Notes under the pieces: model-generated
The model's database searches: none
The model's input: the letters and a program-made list of their open reading frames with translations, nothing else
What the model was told of the DNA's origin: nothing
Part shown: positions 16,215 to 24,669 of the stretch, piece by piece
Numbering within the stretch: the stretch's first letter is position 1
Layout of the letters: the number at the start of each line of letters is the position of its first letter
Assembly (NCBI RefSeq): GCF_030440515.1
Contig: NZ_CP076543.1
Location: 2,914,001 to 2,978,000, forward strand
Direction: 5' to 3'
From: Streptomyces xanthophaeus
GTDB lineage: Bacteria; Actinomycetota; Actinomycetes; Streptomycetales; Streptomycetaceae
Length of the DNA stretch: 64,000 bases
Made by a program: the position numbers and the translations under genes

Positions 16215-16538
16215 GTGGAAGGGCCCGGAGGCCTTTCACTCGAACGTTTACACGTCGGTCCACCCTCACGATGTAGGGCTGTGACCTAGTAGACACCGAC
16301 GAATCAAAAAAAACTTTCCGGAAGGGGTTGTATCCCCGTCCGAGGTTTGCGAATCTCTTCATGGCGATCGGGACAGCCCGCAACACCCGGCACCCACACA
16401 GACCGCCAGAACCCCTCCACGAATCTCTGACTGATCACCCGCGTGAAACCGGGCGGTCGCGCTTCCCTCACGGGGGGATTCGTGAAAGCGTTCACATTCA
16501 CAAGCAACTTGCCCGCAATACAAGGAGATGGAGCAGCC
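16215..16538 (+). promoter_or_regulatory. Long leader and promoter region of wblE
   Basis: A 324-bp stretch with no gene. It is less GC-rich than its surroundings and holds an A8 run at about 16306-16313. Streptomyces wblE is known to be strongly and constitutively expressed; the length suggests an upstream promoter with a long leader, but no riboswitch-like fold was recognised. Confidence 0.45.
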
Positions 16539-16796
16539 ATGGACTGGCGTCACAACGCCGTTTGTCGTGAGGAAGACCCGGAACTCTTCTTCCCCATCGG
16601 CAACACCGGTCCTGCGCTGCTGCAGATCGAGGAAGCCAAGGCCGTCTGCCGCCGTTGCCCCGTCATGGAGCAGTGCCTGCAGTGGGCGCTCGAGTCCGGT
16701 CAGGACTCCGGCGTCTGGGGCGGTCTCAGCGAGGACGAGCGCCGCGCCATGAAGCGCCGCGCCGCTCGCAACCGGGCGCGCAACGCCAGCGCCTGA
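16539..16796 (+). CDS. wblE: WhiB-like iron-sulphur protein WblE
   Basis: A WhiB-family protein of 85 residues. The four cluster cysteines are seen in AVCREEDP and in CRRCPVMEQC, followed by the GVWGG turn and a basic tail MKRRAARNRARNA likely to touch DNA. The family binds a 4Fe-4S cluster and region 4 of the primary sigma factor. Start ATG at 16539 with AAGGAGATGGAG upstream. Gene order next to the histidine kinase and sigH matches wblE of S. coelicolor. The close relative in mycobacteria is WhiB1, an NO-responsive protein. Confidence 0.93.
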   Translation: MDWRHNAVCREEDPELFFPIGNTGPALLQIEEAKAVCRRCPVMEQCLQWALESGQDSGVWGGLSEDERRAMKRRAARNRARNASA

Positions 16797-16860
16797 CAAC
16801 GACTTTCGAGCCTCGACGCGCAGCGCGTAGTAACCGAACAAGCGCTCAGCACCGTGCTCT

Positions 16861-16895
16861 TGAGCCCCGGACCGAATCATTCGGTCCGGGGCTCA
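16861..16895. terminator. Bidirectional terminator between wblE and histidine kinase
   Basis: Arms of 17 bases, TGAGCCCCGGACCGAAT (16861-16877) and its exact complement (16879-16895), around a single C. It serves wblE on the plus strand and the kinase gene ending at 16947 on the minus strand. Confidence 0.75.
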
Positions 16896-16946
16896 GTGCT
16901 GTGCGGGGCGCGACGCCCGGCGTCACGCTGAGTCACGACTCGGCTG

Positions 16947-18416
16947 CTACTTCTGCGGGCTGGACGGGATGTCGAGGACGACCTTGGTGCCGCGCGGCTC
17001 GGCCCGGAGCATGTCGAACGTGCCGCCGAGCTCCCCCTCCACGAGGGTCCGTACGATCTGCAGCCCGAGGTTGCCGGCCCGCTGGGGGTCGAACCCCTCG
17101 GGCAGACCGCTGCCGTCGTCGAGCACGGTGATCAGCAGCCGGCCGTCGGTGCGACCGGTTCCGGTGCGGATCGCGGCCACCTCCACGGTGCCCCGCTCCC
17201 CCTGGGTGAAGGCGTGCTCCAGGGCGTTCTGCAGGATCTCGGTCAGCACCATCGACAGCGGAGTGGCCACCTCCGCGTCCAGGATCCCGAACCTGCCGGT
17301 GCGTCGGCAGTCGACCTTGCCCGGTGAGATCTCCGAGACCATCGCGATGACGCGGTCGGCGATCTCGTCGAACTCGACCCGCTCGTCGAGGTTCTGAGAC
17401 AGCGTCTCGTGCACGATCGCGATCGATCCGACACGGCGTACGGCCTCGTTCAGCGCCTCTCGGCCCTGCGGGGAATCCATCCGGCGGGACTGGAGCCGCA
17501 ACAGTGCGGCCACGGTCTGGAGGTTGTTCTTCACCCGGTGGTGGATCTCCCGGATGGTCGCGTCCTTGGTGATCAATTCACGTTCGCGACGACGCAGTTC
17601 CGTCACGTCGCGGCACAGCACCAGGGAGCCGATCCGGGTGCCCTTCGGCTTGAGCGGGATGGCGCGCAGCTGGATGACCCCGCTGTTGCCCTCGACCTCG
17701 GTCTCCCGGGGGGCCCAGCCGCTGGCGAGTTTGACCAGGGCCTCGTCCACCGGTCCGCGGGAGGGTGCGAGTTCGGCGGTGGTGTTGCCCAGGTGCTGGC
17801 CGACGAGGTCGGAGGCGAGGCCGAGCCGGTGGTAGGCGGAGAGCGCGTTCGGCGAGGCGTAGGTGACCACGCCTTCGGCGTCGAGCCGGATGAGGCCGTC
17901 CCCGACGCGCGGGGAGGCGTCCATGTCGACCTGCTGGCCGGGGTACGGGAAGGAGCCCGCCGCGATCATCTGGGCGAGGTCGGAGGCGGACTGGAGGTAG
18001 GTCAGCTCCAGCCGGCTCGGTGTACGCACAGTGAGCAGATTGGTGTTGCGTGCGATCACGCCCAGGACCCGGCCCTCGCGGCGGACGGGGATCGACTCGA
18101 CGCGGACCGGCACCTCCTCGCGCCACTCGGGGTCGCCCTCGCGCACGATCCGGCCCTCGTCGAGTGCGGCGTCCAGCAGCGGGCGGCGGCCGCGCGGCAC
18201 CAGGTGGCCGACCATGTCGTCCTGGTACGAGGTGGGACCGGTGTTCGGGCGCATCTGGGCGACCGAGACGTACCGCGTGCCGTCGAGGGTGGGCACCCAC
18301 AGCACGAGGTCGGCGAAGGACAGGTCGGAGAGCAGCTGCCACTCCGAGACCAGCAGGTGGAGCCACTCCAGGTCGGTTTCTCCGAGAGCGGTGTGCTGGC
18401 GTACGAGATCGTTCAT
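16947..18416 (-). CDS. Soluble PAS/GAF sensor histidine kinase (HisKA_2, PdtaS type)
   Basis: Cytoplasmic sensor kinase of 489 residues. A GAF-like domain occupies the first 150 residues, a PAS domain about 190-295 (GLIRLDAEGVVTYASPNALSAYHRLG), then the HisKA_2 helix with the phospho-accepting His in IREIHHRVKNNLQTVAALLRLQSRR, and a GHKL ATPase domain (EILQNALEHAFTQGERG, VLDDGSGLPEGFD, NLGLQIVRTLVEGELGG). This matches PdtaS-like kinases of actinobacteria, which pair with an ANTAR-type response regulator; none is in the window. Start ATG at 18416 with no membrane segment. Upstream ATG 18488 adds 24 residues without homology. Confidence 0.9.
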   Translation of the reverse strand: MNDLVRQHTALGETDLEWLHLLVSEWQLLSDLSFADLVLWVPTLDGTRYVSVAQMRPNTGPTSYQDDMVGHLVPRGRRPLLDAALDEGRIVREGDPEWREEVPVRVESIPVRREGRVLGVIARNTNLLTVRTPSRLELTYLQSASDLAQMIAAGSFPYPGQQVDMDASPRVGDGLIRLDAEGVVTYASPNALSAYHRLGLASDLVGQHLGNTTAELAPSRGPVDEALVKLASGWAPRETEVEGNSGVIQLRAIPLKPKGTRIGSLVLCRDVTELRRRERELITKDATIREIHHRVKNNLQTVAALLRLQSRRMDSPQGREALNEAVRRVGSIAIVHETLSQNLDERVEFDEIADRVIAMVSEISPGKVDCRRTGRFGILDAEVATPLSMVLTEILQNALEHAFTQGERGTVEVAAIRTGTGRTDGRLLITVLDDGSGLPEGFDPQRAGNLGLQIVRTLVEGELGGTFDMLRAEPRGTKVVLDIPSSPQK

Positions 18417-18818
18417 GGAGGGCACCTTGCGAGCGTACCCCGGGTACGCGCCATGACTTTCCCCACGGCGGTACCGAGGAGTATCCAAGGAGGGCGCGGG
18501 CCGCGTACTGTTGGAGGAAGTGACGGGTTTCCATGCCCTGTCATTGGATGGACAGAACAGAATGGTCTAGTCCACAATTGACTTCAGAACCTCCGCCCTC
18601 CCCGCACAGGAGGACGGATCGAGGTAAGCCGCGCGCTCTGCCCTGACCGCGCAGGCACCTCCACCGGCCGTCGGGAACCGCACACCTGTCGGCCGTAAGT
18701 ACTCCGGGCTACGGTGCCGGGCGGGTCGAGGGTCCCGTCCTGCACCGTGGCCCAGAGGAACTCCTGCGCGTGGACGCGCAGGGTGCACTCGGGGCGGACG
18801 TCCCGGACCTCCGGCCGG
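18417..18818. other. 402-bp intergenic region with orphan DasR-like site and coding-like remnant
   Basis: No gene is called. It holds a DasR-like site at 18561-18576. Just beyond the TetR stop (18819) the minus strand keeps coding-like third-position GC for about 105 bases (18712-18818) in another frame (translation contains CTLRVHAQEFLWATVQDGTL), then loses it. This could be a decayed gene end or chance. Confidence 0.4.
18561..18576. promoter_or_regulatory. Candidate DasR-responsive element (orphan)
   Basis: AATGGTCTAGTCCACA matches the core TGGTCTAGNCCA of the known dre consensus ACTGGTCTAGACCACT. The nearest gene start is the histidine kinase at 18416, 145 bp away on the minus strand. Confidence 0.5.
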
Positions 18819-19415
18819 TCAGGCCGCGGGCCAGGCCAGCAGGGCCCGCTCGGCCACCGCCTCCAGCTCTTCCCGGCTCGCCCCGTCGCGCGACTGCTGG
18901 GACATCCCCTGAAGCACCGCTCCGGCGTACCGGGCCAGCGCCCGCACGTCCGTGTCCGCGGGCAGCGCACCCGTGGCCATGTCGGCCCGGATCCGGCTCT
19001 CGAACATCACCAGGCTGGCGTTGCGGCGCTCGCGCAGCGCCTGCGCCACCTCGTCCGACGTGGTGTTGATCGCGGCGCTGATCACCATGCAGCCCGGCGG
19101 GTGGGCCGGGTCGGTGTAGACGTCGGCGGCCTCGCGCAGGATGCGGGCGACGGCCGCCCGGGCGGTGGGCTCCTCGGCGAGCGCCACGCTCGCGAAGTCC
19201 CCGTACCGGCCGCCGTACACCACCACGACCTCGTCGAAGAGCTTGCGCTTGTCGCCGAAGGCCGCGTAGAGGCTGGGCGCGCTGATGCCGAGCGAGGCGG
19301 TCAGGTCGGAGATGGAGGTCGCCTCGTAGCCGCGCTCCCAGAAGGCGAGCATCGCCTTGTCGAGGGCGGCGTCGCGATCGAAGGAACGGGGCCTGCCGCG
19401 CTGTCCGGTCACCAT
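18819..19415 (-). CDS. TetR-family repressor of the divergent SDR gene
   Basis: Repressor of 198 residues. The N-terminal helix-turn-helix is RGRPRSFDRDAALDKAMLAFWERGYEATSISDLTASLGISAPSLYAAFGDKRKLFDEVV, of the AcrR/YvdT group that often carries a C-terminal domain with a conserved Cys (here PAHPPGCMVISAAIN). Divergent from the SDR gene at 19500; two copies of a dyad lie between them. It probably represses both genes and releases on binding a small electrophile or aldehyde; the ligand is not known. Confidence 0.88.
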   Translation of the reverse strand: MVTGQRGRPRSFDRDAALDKAMLAFWERGYEATSISDLTASLGISAPSLYAAFGDKRKLFDEVVVVYGGRYGDFASVALAEEPTARAAVARILREAADVYTDPAHPPGCMVISAAINTTSDEVAQALRERRNASLVMFESRIRADMATGALPADTDVRALARYAGAVLQGMSQQSRDGASREELEAVAERALLAWPAA

Positions 19416-19427
19416 GCCCGCATTCTA

Positions 19428-19475
19428 TAGCGGTCGCTAGGAAATCTGGTACGTTCATTTCTGTAGCGATCACTA
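19428..19475. promoter_or_regulatory. Two TetR operator copies between TetR and SDR genes
   Basis: TAGCGGTCGCTA (19428-19439) and TAGCGATCACTA (19464-19475) are near-identical 12-bp dyads, 36 bp apart start to start. A third half site AGCGAT overlaps the second copy. Location between divergent genes fits TetR binding. Confidence 0.65.
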
Positions 19476-19499
19476 GCGATTACCGGAGGGGGGCGCGTC

Positions 19500-20261
19500 A
19501 TGGGCGTGCTCAAGGGGAAGACGGCATTGGTCACCGGCGGCAGCCGGGGCATCGGACGGGCCGTGGCCGAGCGGCTGGCACGGGACGGGGCGCTCGTCGC
19601 CGTGCACTACGGACGCGACCGGGCGGCGGCACAGGAGACGGTCGCGGCGATCGGGGCGGCCGGCGGACGGGCCTTCGCCATCGGGGCCGAGCTCGGTGTC
19701 CCCGGCGACGCGCAGGCCCTGTGGGCCGCGTACGCGGCCCATCCCGACCACACCGAGGGCGTGGACATCCTGGTCAACAACGCCGGGGCGGCGGCCTTCG
19801 CGGGGATCGGGGACACGGACGAGGAGATGTACGACCGGGCACACGCGCTCAACGCCAAGGCGCCGTTCTTCGTGATCAAGTACGGGCTGGAGCGGCTGCG
19901 CGACGGGGGCCGGATCGTGAACGTGACCGGCACCCCGGACATCGCCCTGCCCGCCATCCTGGCCACGGTCATGGCCAAGGGTGCCGCGAACGCGCTGACC
20001 CGGTCGCTGGCCGCCGAGCTGGCTCCGCGCGGGATCACCGTGAATTCGGTCGGCCCCGGCATCACCGAGACCGACCTCAACGCGGACCTCCTCGCGGACG
20101 GGGCGACCCGGGCCCACCTGGCCGCCCGCTCCGTCTTCCACCGGGTGGGCACGGCCCAGGAGGTCGCCGACGTGGTGGCCTTCCTGGCCTCGCCGGACTC
20201 CCGCTGGGTGACGGGTCAGCACCTGGACGCGACGGGCGGCCTGCAGCTCGCGCTGATCTAG
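19500..20261 (+). CDS. Short-chain dehydrogenase/reductase (SDR)
   Basis: NAD(P)-dependent oxidoreductase of 253 residues. Rossmann motif TGGSRGIGRAVAERLA (residues 13-28), NNAGAAAFAGIGD (NNAG), and the C-terminal GPGITETDLN are present. At the catalytic place the usual YxxxK is changed: the segment after the strand RIVNVTGTPDIALPAILATVMAKGAANALTRSLAAEL shows M-A-K where family members have Y-xxx-K (ATVMAKG), so the Tyr seems replaced while Lys remains. That may mean altered chemistry. Strong GGAGGGGGG ribosome site. Regulated by the divergent TetR. Confidence 0.86.
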   Translation: MGVLKGKTALVTGGSRGIGRAVAERLARDGALVAVHYGRDRAAAQETVAAIGAAGGRAFAIGAELGVPGDAQALWAAYAAHPDHTEGVDILVNNAGAAAFAGIGDTDEEMYDRAHALNAKAPFFVIKYGLERLRDGGRIVNVTGTPDIALPAILATVMAKGAANALTRSLAAELAPRGITVNSVGPGITETDLNADLLADGATRAHLAARSVFHRVGTAQEVADVVAFLASPDSRWVTGQHLDATGGLQLALI

Positions 20262-20286
20262 GAGGAGTTCTGCCGGTCAGGCCGGA

Positions 20287-21171
20287 TCAAGGGCGTCCGG
20301 CGGGGATCCGGCTGGGGACGGTCGGGAGCACGACACCCCTGGGAGCCTCGGACACCTCACCGCTCGCCGTGATCATGTCGAGCATGGTCGGGAGCGCGTA
20401 GGGCTCGGCTGCGCCGAGATCGACCTGGTAGCCGAGGTCTCCCAGGCTCGCCGCCGTCAGCCGGCTGAGCTTGTTCTTGATCGTCGGGTTTCCGGCCATC
20501 CCGATGACCGGAGACATGAGCTCATTGCCGAAGACCGTTTCCCGCCAGTGGCTGCCCGCGCTTCCCGAGCCGCCCACGTTCGCGACCGGTACCGGAGTCG
20601 CCTGCCCGGTCCCGATCAGATCGCCGAACTCCCTGGTGGCACCGGCCCCGATGAACGTGGGGTTGGCGCTGCCGAAGTCCTTCAGCAATCCGAATTCGAG
20701 CCAGACGGTCTTCGTGATTCCCAGGACATGGCCCATCTCGTGCGTGATGACGTCGAGAAGGGTGCCGTCGTCCTCCATGTCGGCCAGGTCGGCCGTGTCG
20801 AACCTCATGATCCCCTTGGCGGGGAGCAGGGCTCCGGTGGCCGCCTGCTCACTCCGGAAGACGGTCGGGCCCGCGGACCCGAGCACGTTCCCGATGCCGT
20901 CGATCGGGACTCCTTCGGCATCGATCAGCAGGTCGTCGATGACGACATCGCCGGTGAAGTCGTGGATGACCGCGGTCTCCAGGTCACCCACGATGACCCG
21001 CGCCCAGCGCTCGGCGGCCTCGGCGAAGACGTCCCGCTGGCTGCTCGACAGGCCTCCGACGAACCGCACCTCGATCTGGAAGGGAGAGGTGGTCTCGGCA
21101 AGGTCCGCGGCGCGGGAGGCGCTCGCGACGGCCTTGTAGGTCTCGAAGGCGTAGGTGGTGTGCCTGCCCAT
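20287..21171 (-). CDS. Leishmanolysin-like zinc metallopeptidase (M8-type)
   Basis: A 294-residue metallopeptidase-like protein. The zinc site HEMGHVLGI (about residues 143-151) is followed some 60 residues later by SHWRETVFGNELMSPVI, matching the third zinc His and the Met-turn of M8 leishmanolysins (HW...NELM). The N-terminal PFQIEVRFVGGLSSSQRDVFAEAAERWARVIVGDL also fits bacterial members. No signal peptide or membrane helix is visible, which is odd for a protease of this group. Start ATG at 21171 with GGAG upstream; ATG 21198 is in frame. Base bias is weaker than in neighbours and the upstream 150 bp are AT-rich, suggesting later acquisition. Confidence 0.82.
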   Translation of the reverse strand: MGRHTTYAFETYKAVASASRAADLAETTSPFQIEVRFVGGLSSSQRDVFAEAAERWARVIVGDLETAVIHDFTGDVVIDDLLIDAEGVPIDGIGNVLGSAGPTVFRSEQAATGALLPAKGIMRFDTADLADMEDDGTLLDVITHEMGHVLGITKTVWLEFGLLKDFGSANPTFIGAGATREFGDLIGTGQATPVPVANVGGSGSAGSHWRETVFGNELMSPVIGMAGNPTIKNKLSRLTAASLGDLGYQVDLGAAEPYALPTMLDMITASGEVSEAPRGVVLPTVPSRIPAGRP

Positions 21172-21354
21172 GACGACCACTCCAATCTCACATACCATGA
21201 TTTATTCACCAAAACCACCCTAATCGACAATGGAGTTGTAGACAGGGCAACCAAAAGGTTGAAGGTTCTCCCGAGCTCACAGGAGGCCGGACATCCGGAT
21301 CCGGACCACCATGAATGACGGCGAGACCCTGTCACGGACGGCGGCCTCTGCTAG

Positions 21355-21370
21355 ATTGGTCTATACCACC
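21355..21370. promoter_or_regulatory. DasR-responsive element upstream of nagB
   Basis: ATTGGTCTATACCACC agrees with the dre consensus ACTGGTCTAGACCACT at 13 of 16 positions and lies 28 bp before the nagB start, where a repressor would block the promoter. DasR is known to control nagB in S. coelicolor. Confidence 0.85.
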
Positions 21371-21398
21371 CTACCCACTCCAGATCGGCAGGCCCCGC

Positions 21399-22184
21399 GT
21401 GGAAGTTGTCATCGTCCCGGACGCCAAGGCAGGCGGCGAGCTCATCGCGGAGGCCATGGCCGCCCTGGTGCGGCGCAAGCCCGACGCCCTGCTCGGCGTG
21501 GCGACCGGCTCTACCCCGCTGCCCGTCTACGAGGCCCTCGCCGCCAAGGTCAGGGCCGGCCAGGTCGACGCTTCCCGGGCCCGGATCTGCCAGCTCGACG
21601 AGTACGTCGGCCTGCCGGCCGGGCACCCCGAGTCCTACCGCGCGGTCGTGCTCCGCGAGGTCGTCGAGCCCCTGGGCCTGTCCGAGGCCTCCTTCATGGG
21701 CCCCGACGGTTCGGCCGAGGACATCGTCGGCGCGTGCGAGGCCTACGACCGTGCCCTGGCCGAGGCCGGCGGCGTCGACCTGCAGCTCCTCGGCATCGGC
21801 ACGGACGGCCACATCGGCTTCAACGAGCCCTGCTCCTCCCTCGCCTCCCGCACCCGCATCAAGACGCTGACGGAGCAGACCCGCGTGGACAACGCGCGCT
21901 TCTTCGACAACGACCTGGAGCAGGTGCCGCACCACGTCATCACCCAGGGCATCGGCACCATCCTCGACGCCCGGCACCTGGTCCTCCTGGCCACCGGCGA
22001 GGGCAAGGCCGAGGCCGTGGCGCAGACCGTCGAGGGCCCGCTCTCCGCGCTGGTCCCGGCGTCCGCGCTGCAGCTGCACCGGCACGCCACCGTGATCGTG
22101 GACGAGGCGGCCGCGTCGAAGCTGAAGCTGGCCGACTACTTCCGGCACACCTACGCCAACAAGCCCGCCTGGCAGGGCCTGTAG
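21399..22184 (+). CDS. nagB: Glucosamine-6-phosphate deaminase
   Basis: Converts glucosamine-6-phosphate to fructose-6-phosphate and ammonia, the last step of GlcNAc use. Family marks over 261 residues: LGVATGSTPLPVYEAL (phosphate loop), CQLDEYVGLPAGHPESYR (catalytic Asp), GIGTDGHIGFNEPCSSLASRTRIKTL (second catalytic residues), and HVITQGIGTILDAR. The start is GTG 21399 (VEVVIVPDAKAGG), where family members begin. Next to the das genes and preceded by a DasR site; glucosamine-6-phosphate, its substrate, is the ligand that releases DasR, so the enzyme also tunes the signal. Confidence 0.95.
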   Translation: MEVVIVPDAKAGGELIAEAMAALVRRKPDALLGVATGSTPLPVYEALAAKVRAGQVDASRARICQLDEYVGLPAGHPESYRAVVLREVVEPLGLSEASFMGPDGSAEDIVGACEAYDRALAEAGGVDLQLLGIGTDGHIGFNEPCSSLASRTRIKTLTEQTRVDNARFFDNDLEQVPHHVITQGIGTILDARHLVLLATGEGKAEAVAQTVEGPLSALVPASALQLHRHATVIVDEAAASKLKLADYFRHTYANKPAWQGL

Positions 22185-22200
22185 CCGTACCGGCGCGACA

Positions 22201-22240
22201 CGAAGGGCCTGCACTCCCCCGGGGGAGTGCAGGCCCTTCG
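22201..22240. terminator. Perfect 20-bp palindromic terminator between nagB and dasD
   Basis: Positions 22201-22220 (CGAAGGGCCTGCACTCCCCC) and 22221-22240 are exact complements, 20 bp arms with no spacer. It stands between convergent genes and works in both directions. Confidence 0.75.
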
Positions 22241-22289
22241 ACGTGGCCGATGCCGCCGGACGGGCTGGATCTTCCAGGCAACGGCGGGG

Positions 22290-23771
22290 CTAGGCCCCCG
22301 CGATGACTTCCGCCGCAGCCCGGCCGCAGACGCGGGACGCGCCGTGCGTCGCGATGTAGAGGGCTCCGCGGGGCTCCGTCCGGGGGAGGCCCATCTCGAC
22401 CACGACCGTGTCCGGCCGGGCCGCGACCAGCGCGTCGAGGACCTCGGTCATCCAGGGGTGCCGGTGCGCGTCACGGACCACCGCGACGACGGTACGGTCC
22501 CCCGCCGCCGCCAGGACGTCCCCGGCACAGGAGCCCTCGGGGTAGACGCCCGCCTCGGTGCCCGGGAGCAGCTCGGCGAGTTCCGCCGCCACGCCCCACG
22601 GGGTCTCGTCCCCCACCGCGATGTTCGCGACGGGCGCGAGCGTGGCGACGTAGGGCTCGGTGAGCGGCTTCGCCGCGCCGGTGACGAGCACGGCGCGGCG
22701 GGCGGCGGTCAGCCCGATGCCGGACGCGCGGCTCCCCTCCGGCTGCGCGTCCGGCCGGGCTCCGCGGGTCCATGCGGCGAGTGCGCGGACGCGGGCGGCG
22801 GCGTCGGCGAGGCGCTCCTCGGGCAGTGCCCCCTCGCGGACGGCCGCGACCAGCGCGTCGCGCAGCCGCAGGACGGTGGCTTCGTCGGCGAGTCCGCCGC
22901 CGACGCAGATGGCGTCGGCGCCGGCCGCGATGGCCAGGACCGAGCCGCGCTCGATCCCGTACGTCCCGGCGATGGCGTTCATCTCCATGCCGTCGGTGAC
23001 GATGAGGCCCTCGTAGCCGAGCTCCCCCCGCAGCAGGCCGGTCAGGATCTGCGGGCTGAGGGTGGCCGGGCGGGTCGGGTCGAGGGCGGGTACCAGGATG
23101 TGCGCGCTCATCACGGCCTTGGTGCCGGCCTCGATCGCCGCCTTGAACGGGACGAGTTCACGGGCCTGGAGGGTGTCCAGGTCCACGTCGATGCGCGGCA
23201 GGGCGTGGTGGGAGTCGACGTTGGTGTCGCCGTGGCCCGGGAAGTGCTTGGTGCACGCGGCCACGCCGGCGGCCTGCAGGCCCTGGACGTAGGCGGCGGT
23301 GTGCCGGGCGGCGAGGTGGGTGTCGGCGCCGAAGGACCGTACGCCGATCACCGGGTTGTCCGGGTTGGAGTTGACGTCGGCGGACGGGGCCCAGTTGAGG
23401 TTGACCCCGCACTCGGCGAGGCGGCGGCCCAGCTCGCGGGCCACGTCCCGGGTGAGGCCGGTGTCGTCGACGGCGCCGAGGGCCAGGTTGCCGGGGAAGG
23501 ACGAGCCGCCGCGGACCTCCAGGCGGGTGACGTCGCCGCCCTCCTCGTCGATGGCGACCAGGACGTCGTCGCGCTCGGTGCGCAGCTGGGCGGTCAGCGC
23601 GGCGAGCTGCCCGGGCGAGGCGATGTTGCGGCCGAACAGGCCGACGGCGGTGAGGCCTTCGCCGACCTGGCGGAGCAGCCAGGCGGGGGCGGTGGTGCCC
23701 TCGAAGCCGGGCTGGAGGACGGCGAGGGCGTCGCGGGTGACCGTATCGGTGCGGTGCGCAAGAACAGTCAT
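22290..23771 (-). CDS. dasD: GH3 beta-N-acetylglucosaminidase-type hydrolase DasD
   Basis: Glycoside hydrolase family 3 enzyme of 493 residues, expected to split GlcNAc oligomers brought in by DasABC. Marks: VAIDEEGGDVTRLEVRGGSSFPGN, NWAPSADVNSNPDNPVIGVRSFG, CTKHFPGHGDTNVDSHHALP (the NagZ-like KHFPGHGDT-SH, where the His acts as acid/base) and VTDGMEMNAIAG (catalytic Asp nucleophile). The C-terminal third is a second alpha/beta domain. No signal peptide, so it acts in the cytoplasm. Start 7 nt after the dasC stop: last gene of the das operon. Confidence 0.92.
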   Translation of the reverse strand: MTVLAHRTDTVTRDALAVLQPGFEGTTAPAWLLRQVGEGLTAVGLFGRNIASPGQLAALTAQLRTERDDVLVAIDEEGGDVTRLEVRGGSSFPGNLALGAVDDTGLTRDVARELGRRLAECGVNLNWAPSADVNSNPDNPVIGVRSFGADTHLAARHTAAYVQGLQAAGVAACTKHFPGHGDTNVDSHHALPRIDVDLDTLQARELVPFKAAIEAGTKAVMSAHILVPALDPTRPATLSPQILTGLLRGELGYEGLIVTDGMEMNAIAGTYGIERGSVLAIAAGADAICVGGGLADEATVLRLRDALVAAVREGALPEERLADAAARVRALAAWTRGARPDAQPEGSRASGIGLTAARRAVLVTGAAKPLTEPYVATLAPVANIAVGDETPWGVAAELAELLPGTEAGVYPEGSCAGDVLAAAGDRTVVAVVRDAHRHPWMTEVLDALVAARPDTVVVEMGLPRTEPRGALYIATHGASRVCGRAAAEVIAGA

Positions 23772-23778
23772 GACGGCG

Positions 23779-24669
23779 TCATCCCTTCACGGCGCCGGCG
23801 GTCATGCCGCCGACGGCCTTGCGCTGGAGGAAGATGAAGATCAGCAGGACCGGGACCGCGAACAGCGAGGAAGCTGCCATGGTGGCGCCCCAGTCGTTGC
23901 CGAAGGCGGACATGAACTCGGTCAGCCACAGCGGCAGGGTCTGCGCGCTCTTGTCCTTGTTCAGGATCAGGACCATGGCGAACTCGTTCCAGGCCGTGAT
24001 GAAGCCGAAGAGCGAGGTGGACATCAGGCCGGGGGCCAGCAGCGGGAAGATCACCTTGCGGAAGGCCTGGCCGCGGGTGCAGCCGTCGATCTGGGCCGCC
24101 TCCTCCAAGGTCACCGGGACGGCGGCGATGAAGCCGCGCAGGGTCCAGATGGTGAAGGGGAGGATCATCACGAAGTAGATCGCGGTGAGCAGCGGGAGGC
24201 TGTTCAGCATCTCGCCGTCGCGGGCGATCATGTACATCGCGATGACCATGACCTCCCAGGGGGCCATCTGGGCCATCATCACGGTCAGGACCAGGCCCTT
24301 GCGGCCCCTGAACCTCATCCGGGCGATGGCGAAGCTCGCGGCGAGGGCGACGAGCAGGGCCAGCAGGACGGCGCCGACGGTGACGAGGACGCTGTTGGTG
24401 ACGTACGTCCAGAAGTTCTCGACCCCGGTGGCCTTGGCGAAGTTGGCCGTCGTCGGCGTGAAGACGAAGACGGGGTCCTTCGTGAGCATCTGGTCGGCCG
24501 GCTTGAGGGCCGAGGAGAACATCCAGTACACGGGGAAGACGAAGACCAGGGCCAGCAGGAGTGCGCCGAGGTTCTTGGCCACGGCTCCGGGGCGCACCGG
24601 GCGGCGGGTCCGGAGCTGCTGTGCGGGCCTCTCGGGAGCCGCGGGCTTCGGGGCGGTGGTGGTGCTCAC
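23779..24669 (-). CDS. dasC: Aminosugar ABC transporter permease DasC
   Basis: Inner membrane permease of 296 residues with six transmembrane helices. The EAA loop that meets the ATPase is EEAAQIDGCTRGQAFRKVIFPLLAPGL. The N-terminal 30 residues are Pro/Ala-rich and cytoplasmic. Overlaps the dasB stop by 4 bases (ATGA), so the two permeases are co-translated. Works with DasB and the binding protein DasA to import N,N'-diacetylchitobiose in Streptomyces; the ATPase (MsiK, shared by several systems) is encoded elsewhere, and none is in this window. Confidence 0.94.
   Translation of the reverse strand: MSTTTAPKPAAPERPAQQLRTRRPVRPGAVAKNLGALLLALVFVFPVYWMFSSALKPADQMLTKDPVFVFTPTTANFAKATGVENFWTYVTNSVLVTVGAVLLALLVALAASFAIARMRFRGRKGLVLTVMMAQMAPWEVMVIAMYMIARDGEMLNSLPLLTAIYFVMILPFTIWTLRGFIAAVPVTLEEAAQIDGCTRGQAFRKVIFPLLAPGLMSTSLFGFITAWNEFAMVLILNKDKSAQTLPLWLTEFMSAFGNDWGATMAASSLFAVPVLLIFIFLQRKAVGGMTAGAVKG

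Noticed and set aside
18584..18970. Minus-strand frame of 128 codons behind and over the TetR gene
   Set aside because: Mostly a shadow of TetR; only the part beyond 18819 has coding-like bias, and it is reported as a remnant rather than a gene.
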